Positions 1-9,851 of a stretch of DNA of 64,000 nt are shown here, one piece after another. The stretch covers positions 3,967,001 through 4,031,000 of the forward strand of contig NZ_CP014616.1 in NCBI RefSeq assembly GCF_001590685.1. Direction: 5' to 3'. The position numbers were made by a program, and so were the translations under genes. Origin of the DNA: Sporosarcina psychrophila (GTDB lineage Bacteria > Bacillota > Bacilli > Bacillales_A > Planococcaceae). Each line of letters opens with the position of its first letter. The stretch's first letter is position 1. A model generated the notes under the pieces. It was not told where the DNA came from and searched no databases. It worked only from the letters and a program-made list of their open reading frames with translations.

Positions 1-1585
1 CATTAGTACCACCGCTATTGGATCCATCAAAATTCACAATAACATCTTTTAACGTTATTCCCTCTGGTAGGTCAAAACTAGCAACTTTTGTTCTATCTCC
101 TAATGTAATTGTTGTACCTTTAAGTTTAACAATGACTTTTTGGATTTCCCCAATTGTTAAGAGCTTCAAGTCAATTTTGTATTCGACGATAACATTTTTG
201 ATAGTGGCTGTTCCATCAATCGACAATGCATTAGGCGTGTTCACTGATAGGTTGTCCACTGACGCGTCAAGCGTTACCTTCGTCGCACCTTTTTCGACAG
301 TCACTTTTGGCAATGTAATTCCCTTATCGGCTTTTAAGTGGACGTTCGATAAAAGAGTGAAGCCTTGGGCTGTTGAATTCCCTTTTACTTCAATTAGTAC
401 TTTTTTACTCTTCGACACTTCAACAGTTTGGATGACAGAGTCCGTGAAAACAAAACTTGGTTCTTTCATTTCTACAGCAGCTGTTGAAAACACTTTATTG
501 ACTTGGCTTACTGAGGTTTTATCGGTAAGATTTATTCCCCCTAAAACCGTCATTCCATTCGCTTTGAAACTGTTTTCTACCTCTGTCCCTATCTCTAAAT
601 TGCCTGCAATCGTTATGTTTTTCAATGAAACATAATCACCATTAACACGTACTGTTCCTGCAAATTTAGATCCTTGTCCATCTAGTACAACATTGTTTAT
701 TTCATTGCCATTCGCTGTAAGTTCAATTGAAGCAATTTCAATGAGTACGCCGTCTTTAACTGTATAGTCTAAGACTGCTCCTGAAAGAGCTGCCGAATTG
801 GAAGCATTTAAAACTTCCTTCATGTCTGCGGACATTGCATATGTTCCAGTCGATAGCTTAACGGACTCATTTGTTACACTAACCAGTTTTCCCGTATTTT
901 TGACTGTGGAGTCATTTTGATCAACAAGGGAAGCCGTTTCACTTCGAACGATTAAAGAAGCCATTTGCCCTCTTGTAACGAAAGCATTCGGTTCAAATGT
1001 AGTTGGTGTGGTTCCAGTTGTAATTTCATTGGTGATCAAAGCTTGAACATAATCTGCAAACCAGTGTTCAGCTTTCACATCTTTAAATGGGCTATTCGTA
1101 AGCTTGGCTTCTTCTAGATTAAATCCGATACTTATCATCTTGGCTATGTGCGCACGTGTCAATGACCCTCCAGGTTTAAATGTCTTATCGTCATACCCTT
1201 TTACTATACCTGCTTCAACAAGGGCAGCAATTCCCCCATAATGCGGGTCAGTCAATTTCAAATCTTTGAATCCCGGGTTTTTCACATTTTTTGTGTCTAG
1301 TCCAAGTGTTTGCGCTAAAACGCTTGCGATTTGTCCCCGAGTTACTGACTGATTAGGTTTAAAAGTTCCATCGGCAAAACCTTTTACTATACCTCTAGAA
1401 GCCAAACTTGTAACACTGTCATAGAAATGATGGCTTTCAATGTTCTTTACATCAGAAAACGTGGGGATTTCCACCTCATTGGCTTTTATATATACTGGTG
1501 CACCTACTGCTATCGTTCCAGTTGCTACCGCTAGAGCTAATGACGCCCCGAATACTTTTTGATATGGATTGGTATGCTTCTTCAT
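1..1585 (-). CDS. SLH-domain surface-layer protein, N-terminal part
   Basis: The ATG at 1585 has an ideal AAAGGAGGT ribosome site, and the frame stays open to the window edge, so about 528 residues are seen and the C-terminus is missing. The N-terminus is a signal peptide: lysines, then a hydrophobic stretch containing ASLALAVATGTIAVGAP. Three SLH repeats follow, roughly residues 40-95, 105-155 and 165-215, each with the GIVKGFADGTFKP / GIVKGYDDKTFKP / TFEPNAFVTRGQ type of motif. SLH triplets anchor proteins to pyruvylated secondary cell-wall polymer. The rest is Ser/Thr/Val-rich with beta-helix-like spacing (for example NITIAGNLEIG). This could be the S-layer protein itself or an SLH-anchored surface protein; the missing C-terminus would decide. 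Confidence 0.9.
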   Translation of the reverse strand, partial: MKKHTNPYQKVFGASLALAVATGTIAVGAPVYIKANEVEIPTFSDVKNIESHHFYDSVTSLASRGIVKGFADGTFKPNQSVTRGQIASVLAQTLGLDTKNVKNPGFKDLKLTDPHYGGIAALVEAGIVKGYDDKTFKPGGSLTRAHIAKMISIGFNLEEAKLTNSPFKDVKAEHWFADYVQALITNEITTGTTPTTFEPNAFVTRGQMASLIVRSETASLVDQNDSTVKNTGKLVSVTNESVKLSTGTYAMSADMKEVLNASNSAALSGAVLDYTVKDGVLIEIASIELTANGNEINNVVLDGQGSKFAGTVRVNGDYVSLKNITIAGNLEIGTEVENSFKANGMTVLGGINLTDKTSVSQVNKVFSTAAVEMKEPSFVFTDSVIQTVEVSKSKKVLIEVKGNSTAQGFTLLSNVHLKADKGITLPKVTVEKGATKVTLDASVDNLSVNTPNALSIDGTATIKNVIVEYKIDLKLLTIGEIQKVIVKLKGTTITLGDRTKVASFDLPEGITLKDVIVNFDGSNSGGTN

Positions 1586-2339
1586 TTACTGACCTCCTTT
1601 AATCGTATGTAATTTGAGGATTGAGTTAATCCTTAAATTAAGGTTACCATTTTAAATCCCTTTAAATGTTAAGTGATTATTAATATTGGGGTGTATTGTT
1701 ATTTCATTGTAAAAAGTGTTAAATTTATCACATGTGTTGATTAACCAAAAACAACCAGCAAATAACTGAATCAACACTAGGCGCTTCGTGTACAGTATGA
1801 TTGGAATTGCTTTGGAATTAAACGACCTCTATACGATTACCGAAATGTCTTGATCTGTAGGGATGCGTATAGTTCTTATTCATCCCTCGAGCTCCAAATT
1901 CATACGTACACAAAGTGCTAAAGCTTTTCGGGACGAAAGAATAGCTGGGCGAGTTTTTCAAGCCTTTCTTACCTGCTCTTTATGCAAGAAGATGGTTAAT
2001 CAACAGACGTGTAAATTTATTGAGATTACTATCGGGCTGTCCATTTTATCCGAATTCCTCAATCCTCTCCTTTTCATAAATTTCATCGTATATGACATAA
2101 TGTCCATAGTTTATCTCTATCTCACATATCCCCATTACAAGCATACAATTCTATTGGTATTATATTAATTTAAATATTAGGACATAATAATAAGTTTTAG
2201 TAGTTCACATCCTATAAACTCACATAATATTTTAGGTGATTATGTATTATGGTGTAGGAAAGTTTTTCTGTATTTCAAGCGAGTAATGGATCATAAAGAG
2301 TAATCGAGCTTGAAATGGGGACAAATAATTCATATACCT
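1586..2339. other. Intergenic region, no supported gene
   Basis: About 750 bases of AT-rich DNA upstream of the SLH gene. It must carry that gene's promoter, but I cannot pick a convincing -35/-10 pair. A 101-codon plus-strand frame (1863-2168) has no ribosome site and no recognisable motif, so it is not called. Confidence 0.5.
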
Positions 2340-2446
2340 AATTAAACATACAAAAAAATCAGACATTCACCAATTTGTCTGATTTTCATTGTTTTATTAT
2401 GAAATTGTAGTGTGTTTTCAGAACAGCGTCCCGCACAGCGAAATTT
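2340..2446. repeat. Dispersed intergenic repeat, type B, with hairpin
   Basis: It contains AAAATCAGACA and TGTCTGATTTT around a 9-11 base loop (about 2355-2385), then an AATTGTAG-like stretch and a decayed tail GCGTCCCGCACAGCGAAATT. The tail ends a few bases from the stop codon of the COG2403 gene. Related hairpins occur near 25.05, 31.15 and 37.5 kb. On the minus strand it may also act as the terminator of the COG2403 gene. Confidence 0.6.
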
Positions 2447-2448
2447 GT

Positions 2449-3792
2449 TTACCGTACAAGTTTATGTTCTTGGATAAAACCTTTTAAAATATCGCTTAAA
2501 TTCGGACTACCCACTTCATCTAAATCGTAGTGTACACGTGTGCAAGGTTTATTAATCGAAATAATTCGAGTTAAATCCATCGGTGTTCCAATGATCACTG
2601 CATCACAGTCAGCATTATTGATGGTTTCTTCAAGATCTTTCAATTGTTGTTCGCCGTACCCCATCGCTGGAAGGACGTTTTGAATATGTTGATATTTGTT
2701 GAACGTTTCTGCTATTGTACCAACTGCAAATGGACGTGCATCAATGATTTCCTTCGCACCTAAACGTTCGGCCGCAACTGTTCCCGCACCAATTTTCATC
2801 TCTCCGTGTGTCAATGTCGGGCCATCTTCAACGACTAATACACGTTTACCGATAATAAGTTCTGGGTGATCGACTGTAATCTTTGATTCAGCTTTAATAA
2901 TGCTACTTTTAGGACTTACGAGTTTAATATTATTTTCCACGATTTGAATGGATTTTGCTGTTGCGCTATCAACTTTATTAATAATGGCAACATCGGCTGT
3001 TCTCAAACTAACTTCGCCAGGATAGTATTTCAACTCATGACCTGGGCGATGTGGATCCAAGACAGTAACGGCTAAATCAGGCTTAAAGAAAGAGAAATCA
3101 TTATTTCCTCCGTCCCATAAAATAACGTCACAACCAGCTGGATCATTTTCGGCTGCTGCTAAAATATCTGCATAATCTACGCCCGCATAAACAATATTTC
3201 CGCGTGCCACATGTGGTTCATACTCTTCCATTTCTTCGATCGTACAATTGTGTTTCTTTAAGTCCTCCACCGTTGCAAAGCGCTGAACACGCTGTGCATT
3301 TAAATCCCCGTAAGGCATAGGATGTCTAACTGCAATGACTTTTAAATCATGCTCAAGTAACGTTTCAATAATTTTTCGTGACGTTTGACTTTTCCCGGTT
3401 CCAGTTCGTACAGCACAAACAGAAATGACGGGTTTATTACTTATTAACTGCGTGCCTTTTGGTCCTAGCAGTGTGAAGTTAGCACCCGCTGCATTCACAA
3501 TCGCACCTATGCCCATTACATATTCATAACTTACGTCACTATATGCAAACACGCATTCGTCAACTTCCAACTCTTCAATTAACGATGGCAATTGGTCTTC
3601 TGAATAAATAGAAATACCTTCTGGATATAGTTCACCAGCTAATTCACTAGGATATTTACGTCCATCGATATCAGGAATTTGTGTTGCCGTAAAAGCAACA
3701 ACACGATATTCTTCGTTATTACGATAAAACGTATTGAAATTGTGGAAATCCCTTCCTGCAGCGCCTATAATAATTATATTTTTTCTGTTCAT
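2449..3792 (-). CDS. COG2403-type GTPase, cyclic 2,3-diphosphoglycerate synthetase-like
   Basis: A 447-residue protein. The ATG at 3792 is preferred because AGGAG sits 8 bases upstream; a GTG three codons earlier would place the Shine-Dalgarno too close. The N-terminal part (residues 1-120) looks Rossmann-like (IIIIGAAGRDFHNFN). A P-loop follows at about residue 133 (AVRTGTGKSQTSR), then a DVILWDGGNNDFSFF block and a NKVD nucleotide-recognition motif (AIINKVDSATAK). This domain order is that of the COG2403 predicted GTPases, often annotated as cyclic 2,3-diphosphoglycerate synthetase. The real bacterial reaction is uncertain. It is monocistronic here, with a repeat hairpin just past the stop. 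Confidence 0.8.
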   Translation of the reverse strand: MNRKNIIIIGAAGRDFHNFNTFYRNNEEYRVVAFTATQIPDIDGRKYPSELAGELYPEGISIYSEDQLPSLIEELEVDECVFAYSDVSYEYVMGIGAIVNAAGANFTLLGPKGTQLISNKPVISVCAVRTGTGKSQTSRKIIETLLEHDLKVIAVRHPMPYGDLNAQRVQRFATVEDLKKHNCTIEEMEEYEPHVARGNIVYAGVDYADILAAAENDPAGCDVILWDGGNNDFSFFKPDLAVTVLDPHRPGHELKYYPGEVSLRTADVAIINKVDSATAKSIQIVENNIKLVSPKSSIIKAESKITVDHPELIIGKRVLVVEDGPTLTHGEMKIGAGTVAAERLGAKEIIDARPFAVGTIAETFNKYQHIQNVLPAMGYGEQQLKDLEETINNADCDAVIIGTPMDLTRIISINKPCTRVHYDLDEVGSPNLSDILKGFIQEHKLVR

Positions 3793-4009
3793 AGCATTCA
3801 CTCCTATAGTTACAACGTTTTTATAATTATATACCTTTATGTATCTTTATACAATTGTAACTTTCGAAAATAGTAAATTAAGTTTTGTGGGTTGTACAAA
3901 TAGAATTCAATTATTCCTCCTATAGCTAAATGAATTCACTTAATCCCCATCGCTTCGCGGACGACTCCCGCCATAAGCTTGATTGCTGCGCTTGCAGTCT
4001 AAAATTTAC

Positions 4010-4160
4010 TGTCTGTACATTAAACAAAGACAAATAACTCATCCGATTAAACAAAAATACAAGATAGTCAGACTGACACCCATAAATCTGATTTAGATTG
4101 TATTAGTTTAAAACCATAGTGTATATTCTAAAAATCCCTATGCAACGGTACCTTACATTT
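4010..4160. repeat. Dispersed intergenic repeat, variant type A
   Basis: It starts with a TGTACATTAAACAAAGACAA-like head, passes through an ACAAGATAGTCAGACTGACA stretch and a GATTTAGATTGTATTA segment, and ends loosely. The same order of segments recurs at 42395-42541. The surrounding 3802-4310 region has no supported gene. Isolated GGTACCTGCGC at about 4300 resembles the end motif of the full-length copies. Confidence 0.5.
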
Positions 4161-4310
4161 AAAGCAATCTCAACTGATGAAATACAATTGCCAAGAGTGA
4201 TTCCTATTTAGTGAGGATTTACTAGTAGTACAAGAGTGTGATATATAGTGGCAATGGATTTCCCTCTGAAAATTATTGCTCACAAGTATCTGAGAAGGGT
4301 ACCTGCGCTC

Positions 4311-4367
4311 GACACAAAAAGGGCTGCATGGAAAAGCCTGAATGCACGCGACTTTTCCATACAGCCC
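4311..4367 (-). terminator. Rho-independent terminator of the hut operon
   Basis: The arms GGGCTGCATGGAAAAG (4321-4336) and CTTTTCCATACAGCCC (4352-4367) pair with one mismatch. On the minus strand the stem is followed by TTTTTGTG. It lies just past the stop codon of the YjiH-family gene, so it closes the hutU-hutI-hutG-yjiH unit. Confidence 0.85.
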
Positions 4368-4386
4368 ACTTTCTATTTCAACTCTC

Positions 4387-5721
4387 CTAAAGTATCAAAT
4401 AAGCAATCGGCGTCACTATAATAAGTGTTAATATAACCCGCACAACCCACAGCATGACGAGCTGAGGAATTGAAATCGGAATCTCTGTCGATACAACACA
4501 AGGGATGAATGCTGAGAAAAAGATGATGCCCGAGATAGAGACAACCGCGACGACAAACTTCACGATGAGGACAGATTCCGTCACTAATAATGCAGGTAAG
4601 AACATTTCCGCAATCCCAAGTGCACTTGCCTTCGCAATTAGCATCGGTTCCGGTAGCTGTAAGGCTAATGTGAACGGATAAAAGATATATCCTATCCAAT
4701 CAAATATAGGCGTATATTCCGCTAGCACCAATCCGAGTAAGCCAACCGACAAAATGGATGGAAGAATCGCCATCGCCATAACCAGGCCATCCCTTACATT
4801 CACACGAATATTCTCCAGTAAACCTGGCGCATTCGCCACTGTTACTTTCGCTTCGCTCCACGCGGCCGCAAAACGACTTCCCGTAATTTCAGCTTCCGGT
4901 TGAGGAGTTGACCCCTCATAATAGGTATCTTTCATTTTGGATAATGGTGGAATTCTTACGGTGATAGCTGTCACTGCAAATGTTACGACGAGTGTCACCC
5001 AGAAAAAAGTGTTCCACATTTCCATCAATCCCAATGTTTTAGCGACAATAACCATGAACGTTGCCGAAACGGTTGAGAAGCCAGTCGCTATGATGGCTGC
5101 TTCTCTCGCCGTATATTTTCCTTCTTTATAGATACGGTTGGTGATGAGAAGCCCTAACGAATAACTGCCAACAAAAGACGCAACAGCATCAATTGAAGAA
5201 CGACCCGGTGACTTCCAAATCGGGCGCATAATCGGTTTTGCCAATACACCGACAAATTCGAGGAATCCGTACCCTACTAAAAGGGCGAGGAAGGCTGCAC
5301 CAATCGGAACGAGTAGTCCCACAGGAATTACGAGTTTATCGAATAGAAAAGGGCCCATATTCGGTTCAAATAACCATGCCGGACCAAACTGAAAGACAAG
5401 CATTATCCCGACGATTAACCCAATAATATTGAACAACGAAAAGATGGTGTTAACATTCGACTTCTTCCATTTTCCCGATACAAATGGGTAGATTGCACCC
5501 GCTGCAATTATCGCCAGTGCATAATAAGGCAAAGCAGATGTAGCATGTGTTTGAATAAACGTGACGATATGATCTAGCATAATAGAGTTTTTCCCTACTA
5601 ACGTAATAGGTATAAAAAACATGAAAGCTCCAATAATACTATATACAAAGAACTTCCACATTTGCGGAGCTCTTTGCTCAGCTACTTCTATTTGTCTATT
5701 CACCTCTTGATTTGTCGTCAT
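4387..5721 (-). CDS. YjiH-family membrane protein (nucleoside-recognition/Gate domains)
   Basis: A 444-residue protein with about ten hydrophobic segments, beginning with a short cytoplasmic N-terminus and FVYSIIGAFMFFIPITLVGK. The middle contains the conserved GRSSIDAVASFVGSYSLG and AREAAIIATGFSTVSATF stretches typical of Gate-domain (nucleoside recognition) proteins of the YjiH family. Ribosome site AAGGGG before the ATG. It is the last gene of the hut operon, 44 bases after hutG, so a role in moving histidine, urocanate or a breakdown product is a reasonable inference; the substrate cannot be read from sequence. Confidence 0.85.
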   Translation of the reverse strand: MTTNQEVNRQIEVAEQRAPQMWKFFVYSIIGAFMFFIPITLVGKNSIMLDHIVTFIQTHATSALPYYALAIIAAGAIYPFVSGKWKKSNVNTIFSLFNIIGLIVGIMLVFQFGPAWLFEPNMGPFLFDKLVIPVGLLVPIGAAFLALLVGYGFLEFVGVLAKPIMRPIWKSPGRSSIDAVASFVGSYSLGLLITNRIYKEGKYTAREAAIIATGFSTVSATFMVIVAKTLGLMEMWNTFFWVTLVVTFAVTAITVRIPPLSKMKDTYYEGSTPQPEAEITGSRFAAAWSEAKVTVANAPGLLENIRVNVRDGLVMAMAILPSILSVGLLGLVLAEYTPIFDWIGYIFYPFTLALQLPEPMLIAKASALGIAEMFLPALLVTESVLIVKFVVAVVSISGIIFFSAFIPCVVSTEIPISIPQLVMLWVVRVILTLIIVTPIAYLIL

Positions 5722-5765
5722 ACTTAAACCCCTTCCCTCTTCCCCTTATTCTTCAACGGTGCTGG

Positions 5766-6737
5766 TTATTTCGACTGACAAACGCGACCAGTGACAAATT
5801 GCAACCACCCATAAACCCCAATTTTAACTGTTTCCGAAACTGCGGAATCTTTGCTTGGATCCAAACAGACAAAGTCAATATGCTCAACAGCTTCATGCTT
5901 GCCGATCGTAAGCAAAGCATCAAACAGCTCTATCGCCGTCATCCCGCCTGGTGTAGATGCCGGAACGCCTGGCGCAACGGATATATCCAGCACGTCCATG
6001 TCTACAGTGACATATACGCAATCTACTTCCGCAGATAATTGTTGAAGTGCTGCTTGAATCGTTTCAATTATGCCCTGCATGCGAGCTTGTTTGAGAGTCA
6101 CCATTTGAATTCGATGCTCCTTGGCATAGTCAACAAGTGGTTTTGCATTATAATAGCCGTGCAATCCGACATTGATGATATGCTCTCCCTTAACCACGCC
6201 GCCCTCAATCAGTTGCCGAATTGGCGTTCCATTCGCCGGACCTATTTCTGCCGGATCCCGTACATCCAGATGCGTATCCAACTGTAAAATTCCGATTGTC
6301 CGCTCCGGATGAACATCCTTAATCCCTCGAATGGCGCATGCTGTCGTCGAATGATCTCCGCCAATCATGCAGGTCAACGTATCCGGATAGCTCGCTACAA
6401 GAGAAGCCGTTGCTTCTTGAATCCGTTGATGAGATAACGGGATATCCGTCGTATGCATCTCTACATCGCCTGCATCTGCAACTCGAAAAGCACTGAAGTC
6501 GATATCTTCATCTAAATTATAAGTGGCGAAGCTTTTCCACAATTTTCGAAACTCATTCGGGTACAAAGAGGCACCCGAGACACTAATCGATGACCTAGAA
6601 AGCGGCGAACCATATAGAATGAGATCCGGTTTAGCTTCTCCATCGTTCAGTAGCTGAACCCATTGATGAACATGTGTCACTTCTTGTCCTGCTACATTCC
6701 ACGACCATTCAGGTGGTTGAAGCCATCTCTGTTTCAT
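5766..6737 (-). CDS. hutG: Formimidoylglutamase (arginase/ureohydrolase family)
   Basis: Fourth step of histidine degradation: N-formimidoyl-L-glutamate to glutamate and formamide, with a binuclear manganese centre. The arginase-family metal motifs are present: GGDHSTT, LDTHLDVRD and TVDMDVLD. The start at 6737 (323 residues) is chosen because the ATG overlaps the hutI stop as ATGA, the same arrangement as at the hutU-hutI junction; an upstream frame to 6830 would only add hutI-overlapping sequence. Member of the hutU-hutI-hutG-yjiH operon. Confidence 0.95.
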   Translation of the reverse strand: MKQRWLQPPEWSWNVAGQEVTHVHQWVQLLNDGEAKPDLILYGSPLSRSSISVSGASLYPNEFRKLWKSFATYNLDEDIDFSAFRVADAGDVEMHTTDIPLSHQRIQEATASLVASYPDTLTCMIGGDHSTTACAIRGIKDVHPERTIGILQLDTHLDVRDPAEIGPANGTPIRQLIEGGVVKGEHIINVGLHGYYNAKPLVDYAKEHRIQMVTLKQARMQGIIETIQAALQQLSAEVDCVYVTVDMDVLDISVAPGVPASTPGGMTAIELFDALLTIGKHEAVEHIDFVCLDPSKDSAVSETVKIGVYGWLQFVTGRVCQSK

Positions 6738-7996
6738 TCCCCCACCACCTGCACGCCTTTTTTCCACACAGATTTTACATGATTCACGCCAAAGAAGTAC
6801 TGGATTTCTTGATAGTTTTTCGCATCCCATAGGACGATATCCGCCTGTTTCCCCACTTCAAGAGAACCCACCTTGTCTTCGCACTTAATGGCGCAAGCTG
6901 CGTTATACGTAGCGGCTGTCAGTGCTTCAGCAGGCGTCAGTCGCATAGAAATACAAGCTAAGTTCATAACGAGTGGCATGGACGTTGTTGGAGATGAACC
7001 GGGATTGCAGTCCGTAGAAATGGCGACAGCAACGCCTTCATCAATCATTTTCCGCCCGTCTGCTGCTTGCTCACGCAAATACAGCGCGGTTGCAGGAAGC
7101 AGGCAAGCAATCGTTCCTGCTTTCGCCATTGCTCGGATTCCTTCATCGGAAGCTTTCAGTAAATGTTCCGCCGAAATGGCACCGACCTTAGCTGCAAGCT
7201 CCGCCCCACCGTATGATTCAATTTCATCGGCATGGATTTTTGGAATTAATCCCAAACGTTTACCGGCTTCCAATACGCGTTCTGATTGTTCAGGTGTATA
7301 AACGCCTTTTTCACAAAACACATCATTAAAAACAGCAAGCTTTTCTTCGGCAATCACAGGCAACATTTCATTTATGATTACATCGACAAATTCGTCTTCC
7401 CGCCCTTTGTATTCAACCGGAACGGCATGCGCCCCCATAAAGGTCGGCACAATATCGATGGCATGCGTTTCCTGCAAGGTCTTCATCACACGGAGTTGCT
7501 TTAACTCCGTCTCCAAATCCATTCCATAACCGCTTTTCCCTTCGACTGTCGTAACCCCGTGTTCAAGGAACAAATCGAGGCGTCGAGTCGTTTGTTCGAT
7601 TAATTCCGCTTCCGATGCAGCGCGCGTCATCCTTGTTGTCGCATGGATGCCGCCGCCCGCATTCATAATATCCATATAGGTCGAACCTTCTAAACGCATC
7701 TCGAATTCACGTTCACGACTGCCTCCATAAGCAACATGCGTATGGGGGTCCACTAACCCAGGAGTCACTAGATGGCCCGTAGCGTCTACAATTTCCGCCT
7801 CAAGTAAACGGTCTGCATAGCGCTTTTCAAGTTCGATTGTTGATCCAACCGCTTGAATAATTCCGTTTTCTATCCATAAACTGCCGTCTTCTAGTATGCC
7901 AAGTTCGGACATCGCTTCTTTTGAGCGAGGTCCTTTCTCGGCGGAAGTGAGCGTCGCTAGCTGAGCTGTATGTTTAATAAATAGCGGTTTTGTCAT
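6734..7996 (-). CDS. hutI: Imidazolonepropionase
   Basis: Third step of histidine degradation: opens 4-imidazolone-5-propionate to N-formimidoylglutamate. A 420-residue amidohydrolase-superfamily protein with the metal-binding [14 protein letters not shown] near residue 84, a [12 protein letters not shown] block and the late [11 protein letters not shown] motif carrying the catalytic Asp. Its ATG overlaps the hutU stop codon (ATGA at 7993-7996), indicating translational coupling, and its own stop overlaps the hutG start in the same way. Length matches the family. Confidence 0.97.
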   Translation of the reverse strand: MTKPLFIKHTAQLATLTSAEKGPRSKEAMSELGILEDGSLWIENGIIQAVGSTIELEKRYADRLLEAEIVDATGHLVTPGLVDPHTHVAYGGSREREFEMRLEGSTYMDIMNAGGGIHATTRMTRAASEAELIEQTTRRLDLFLEHGVTTVEGKSGYGMDLETELKQLRVMKTLQETHAIDIVPTFMGAHAVPVEYKGREDEFVDVIINEMLPVIAEEKLAVFNDVFCEKGVYTPEQSERVLEAGKRLGLIPKIHADEIESYGGAELAAKVGAISAEHLLKASDEGIRAMAKAGTIACLLPATALYLREQAADGRKMIDEGVAVAISTDCNPGSSPTTSMPLVMNLACISMRLTPAEALTAATYNAACAIKCEDKVGSLEVGKQADIVLWDAKNYQEIQYFFGVNHVKSVWKKGVQVVGE

Positions 7997-9672
7997 TGTG
8001 GATCATTTCCTTTCGCAAGCATTGGAATATTAACGCCTTTTTCACGAGCCGTTCGTTCAGCAATTTCATAGCCCGCATCCGCATGGCGTGCAATGCCCAT
8101 TCCTGGGTCAGTCGTCAATACGCGCTCAAGTCGAATTTCTGCTTCTTTCGTTCCATCTGCCACAATAACCATTCCTGAATGAATTGAATAGCCCATGCCG
8201 ACACCACCACCGTGATGCAATGAAACCCATGTTGCGCCGCCCACTGCATTGATCATGGCATTTAAAATCGGCCAATCCGCAACGACATCTGATCCGTCTT
8301 TCATCGCTTCTGTTTCACGGTTCGGAGAAGCAACAGATCCAGAATCCAGATGGTCACGACCGATGACGATTGGTGCACTTAATTCACCGCTTGCCACCAT
8401 ATCATTAATAATTTTCCCGAAGCGCGCGCGTTCCCCGTAACCAAACCAGCAAATACGGGCTGGTAGTCCTTGGAATTCGATTTTGTCCTGTGCCATGCGA
8501 ATCCAATTGCAAAGGTGTTCGTTATAGCTAAACTCTCGTAAAATCGCTTCATCTAATTTATAAATATCTTCCGGATCACCTGATAACGCAACCCAACGGA
8601 AAGGACCTTTCCCTTCGCAAAATTGCGGACGGATGTAAGCCGGAACAAACCCTGGGAAATCGAATGCATTTTCTACGCCTTCATCTTTCGCGACTTGGCG
8701 AATGTTATTGCCATAGTCAAATGTGATTGCCCCTTTGTCCATCAAATCTAGCATTGCCTGAACATGTACAGCCATTGACGTTTTTGACAGTTTCACATAT
8801 GCTTCCGGATCATTAGTACGAAGGACTTCAGCATCTTGCAGTGACATGTTGGTAGGTATGTAACCGTTTAATGGATCATGTGCGGACGTTTGGTCTGTTA
8901 GTACATCGGGTGTGAAATTGCGTGCAATCATTTCAGGTAAAATTTCAGAAGCGTTGCCAATTAAGCCAATGGATAATGCTTTTCCTTCTTTTTTAGCTTC
9001 TTCGGCCAGACGGATGGCTTCATCCAATGAATCCGTTTTCACATCTGTATAACGCGTTTCAATACGGCGATCGATTCGTGTCTCATCCACTTCGATGCCG
9101 ATACAAACGCCACCCGCCATCGTCACTGCAAGCGGTTGTGCGCCGCCCATGCCGCCAAGTCCTGCTGTTACAGTAATTGTTCCTTGTAGACTGCCATTGA
9201 AATGCTTTTTCGCAAGCTCTATAAATGTTTCGTATGTTCCTTGCACAATTCCTTGTGAACCGATGTAAATCCAGCTTCCCGCTGTCATTTGCCCGTACAT
9301 CATTAACCCTTTTTTATCGAGTTCATGAAACGTCTCCCAGTTTGCATACGCCGGAACAATGTTTGAATTCGCAATGAGAACGCGAGGTGCATCGGTATGT
9401 GATTTAAAGACAGCGACCGGTTTACCCGATTGAACAAGTAACGTTTCATCATTTTCCAGTTCTTTAAGCGATCTTACAATCGCATCAAAGCTCTCCCAAT
9501 TCCGAGCGGCTTTCCCGATTCCACCATAAACAACTAATTTATCAGGATGCTCTGCCACTTCCGGGTCCAAGTTATTCATCAACATACGAAGGGCCGCTTC
9601 TTGCTGCCAGCCTTTTGTATTCAATTCTGTTCCTCTATAACGAATTACTTTTTGTTCTGCAATCGCTTTCAT
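7993..9672 (-). CDS. hutU: Urocanate hydratase (urocanase)
   Basis: Second step of histidine degradation: urocanate to imidazolonepropionate using tightly bound NAD+. The 559-residue product matches family length. The start at 9672 is supported by AGGGGAGG upstream; an extension to 9729 would read through the ribosome site. Visible landmarks are [12 protein letters not shown], the glycine-rich [21 protein letters not shown], and the C-terminal [20 protein letters not shown]. First gene of the hut operon; no histidase (hutH) gene is present beside it or anywhere in the window. Confidence 0.97.
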   Translation of the reverse strand: MKAIAEQKVIRYRGTELNTKGWQQEAALRMLMNNLDPEVAEHPDKLVVYGGIGKAARNWESFDAIVRSLKELENDETLLVQSGKPVAVFKSHTDAPRVLIANSNIVPAYANWETFHELDKKGLMMYGQMTAGSWIYIGSQGIVQGTYETFIELAKKHFNGSLQGTITVTAGLGGMGGAQPLAVTMAGGVCIGIEVDETRIDRRIETRYTDVKTDSLDEAIRLAEEAKKEGKALSIGLIGNASEILPEMIARNFTPDVLTDQTSAHDPLNGYIPTNMSLQDAEVLRTNDPEAYVKLSKTSMAVHVQAMLDLMDKGAITFDYGNNIRQVAKDEGVENAFDFPGFVPAYIRPQFCEGKGPFRWVALSGDPEDIYKLDEAILREFSYNEHLCNWIRMAQDKIEFQGLPARICWFGYGERARFGKIINDMVASGELSAPIVIGRDHLDSGSVASPNRETEAMKDGSDVVADWPILNAMINAVGGATWVSLHHGGGVGMGYSIHSGMVIVADGTKEAEIRLERVLTTDPGMGIARHADAGYEIAERTAREKGVNIPMLAKGNDPQ

Positions 9673-9810
9673 AAATAATTCCTCCCCTTTGTTAGTAACT
9701 TCATTATAAACGGAAAGTTCAGATACCACTTTATAATCTAATGCTATTTTTATGTTTCATTTGCACTTAATTACCGAATTTCAACCATTTTATAATTAAT
9801 CGCACAAAAA

Positions 9811-9844
9811 AACATCCTCTTTCACAAATAGGAAGGAGGATGTT
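9811..9844 (-). terminator. Terminator of the AraC-type regulator gene
   Basis: AACATCCTC and GAGGATGTT arms around a loop; on the minus strand the stem is followed by TTTTTTTGTGCG. It separates the regulator at 9852-11330 from hutU, so hutU needs its own promoter in the 9673-9810 gap. Confidence 0.8.
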
Positions 9845-9851
9845 CATCGAT

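Noticed and set aside
18..635. Plus-strand 205-codon open frame
   Set aside because: Antisense to the SLH surface protein, whose frame has a signal peptide, SLH motifs and an ideal ribosome site.
1863..2168. Plus-strand 101-codon frame
   Set aside because: No ribosome site, odd composition and no recognisable motif.
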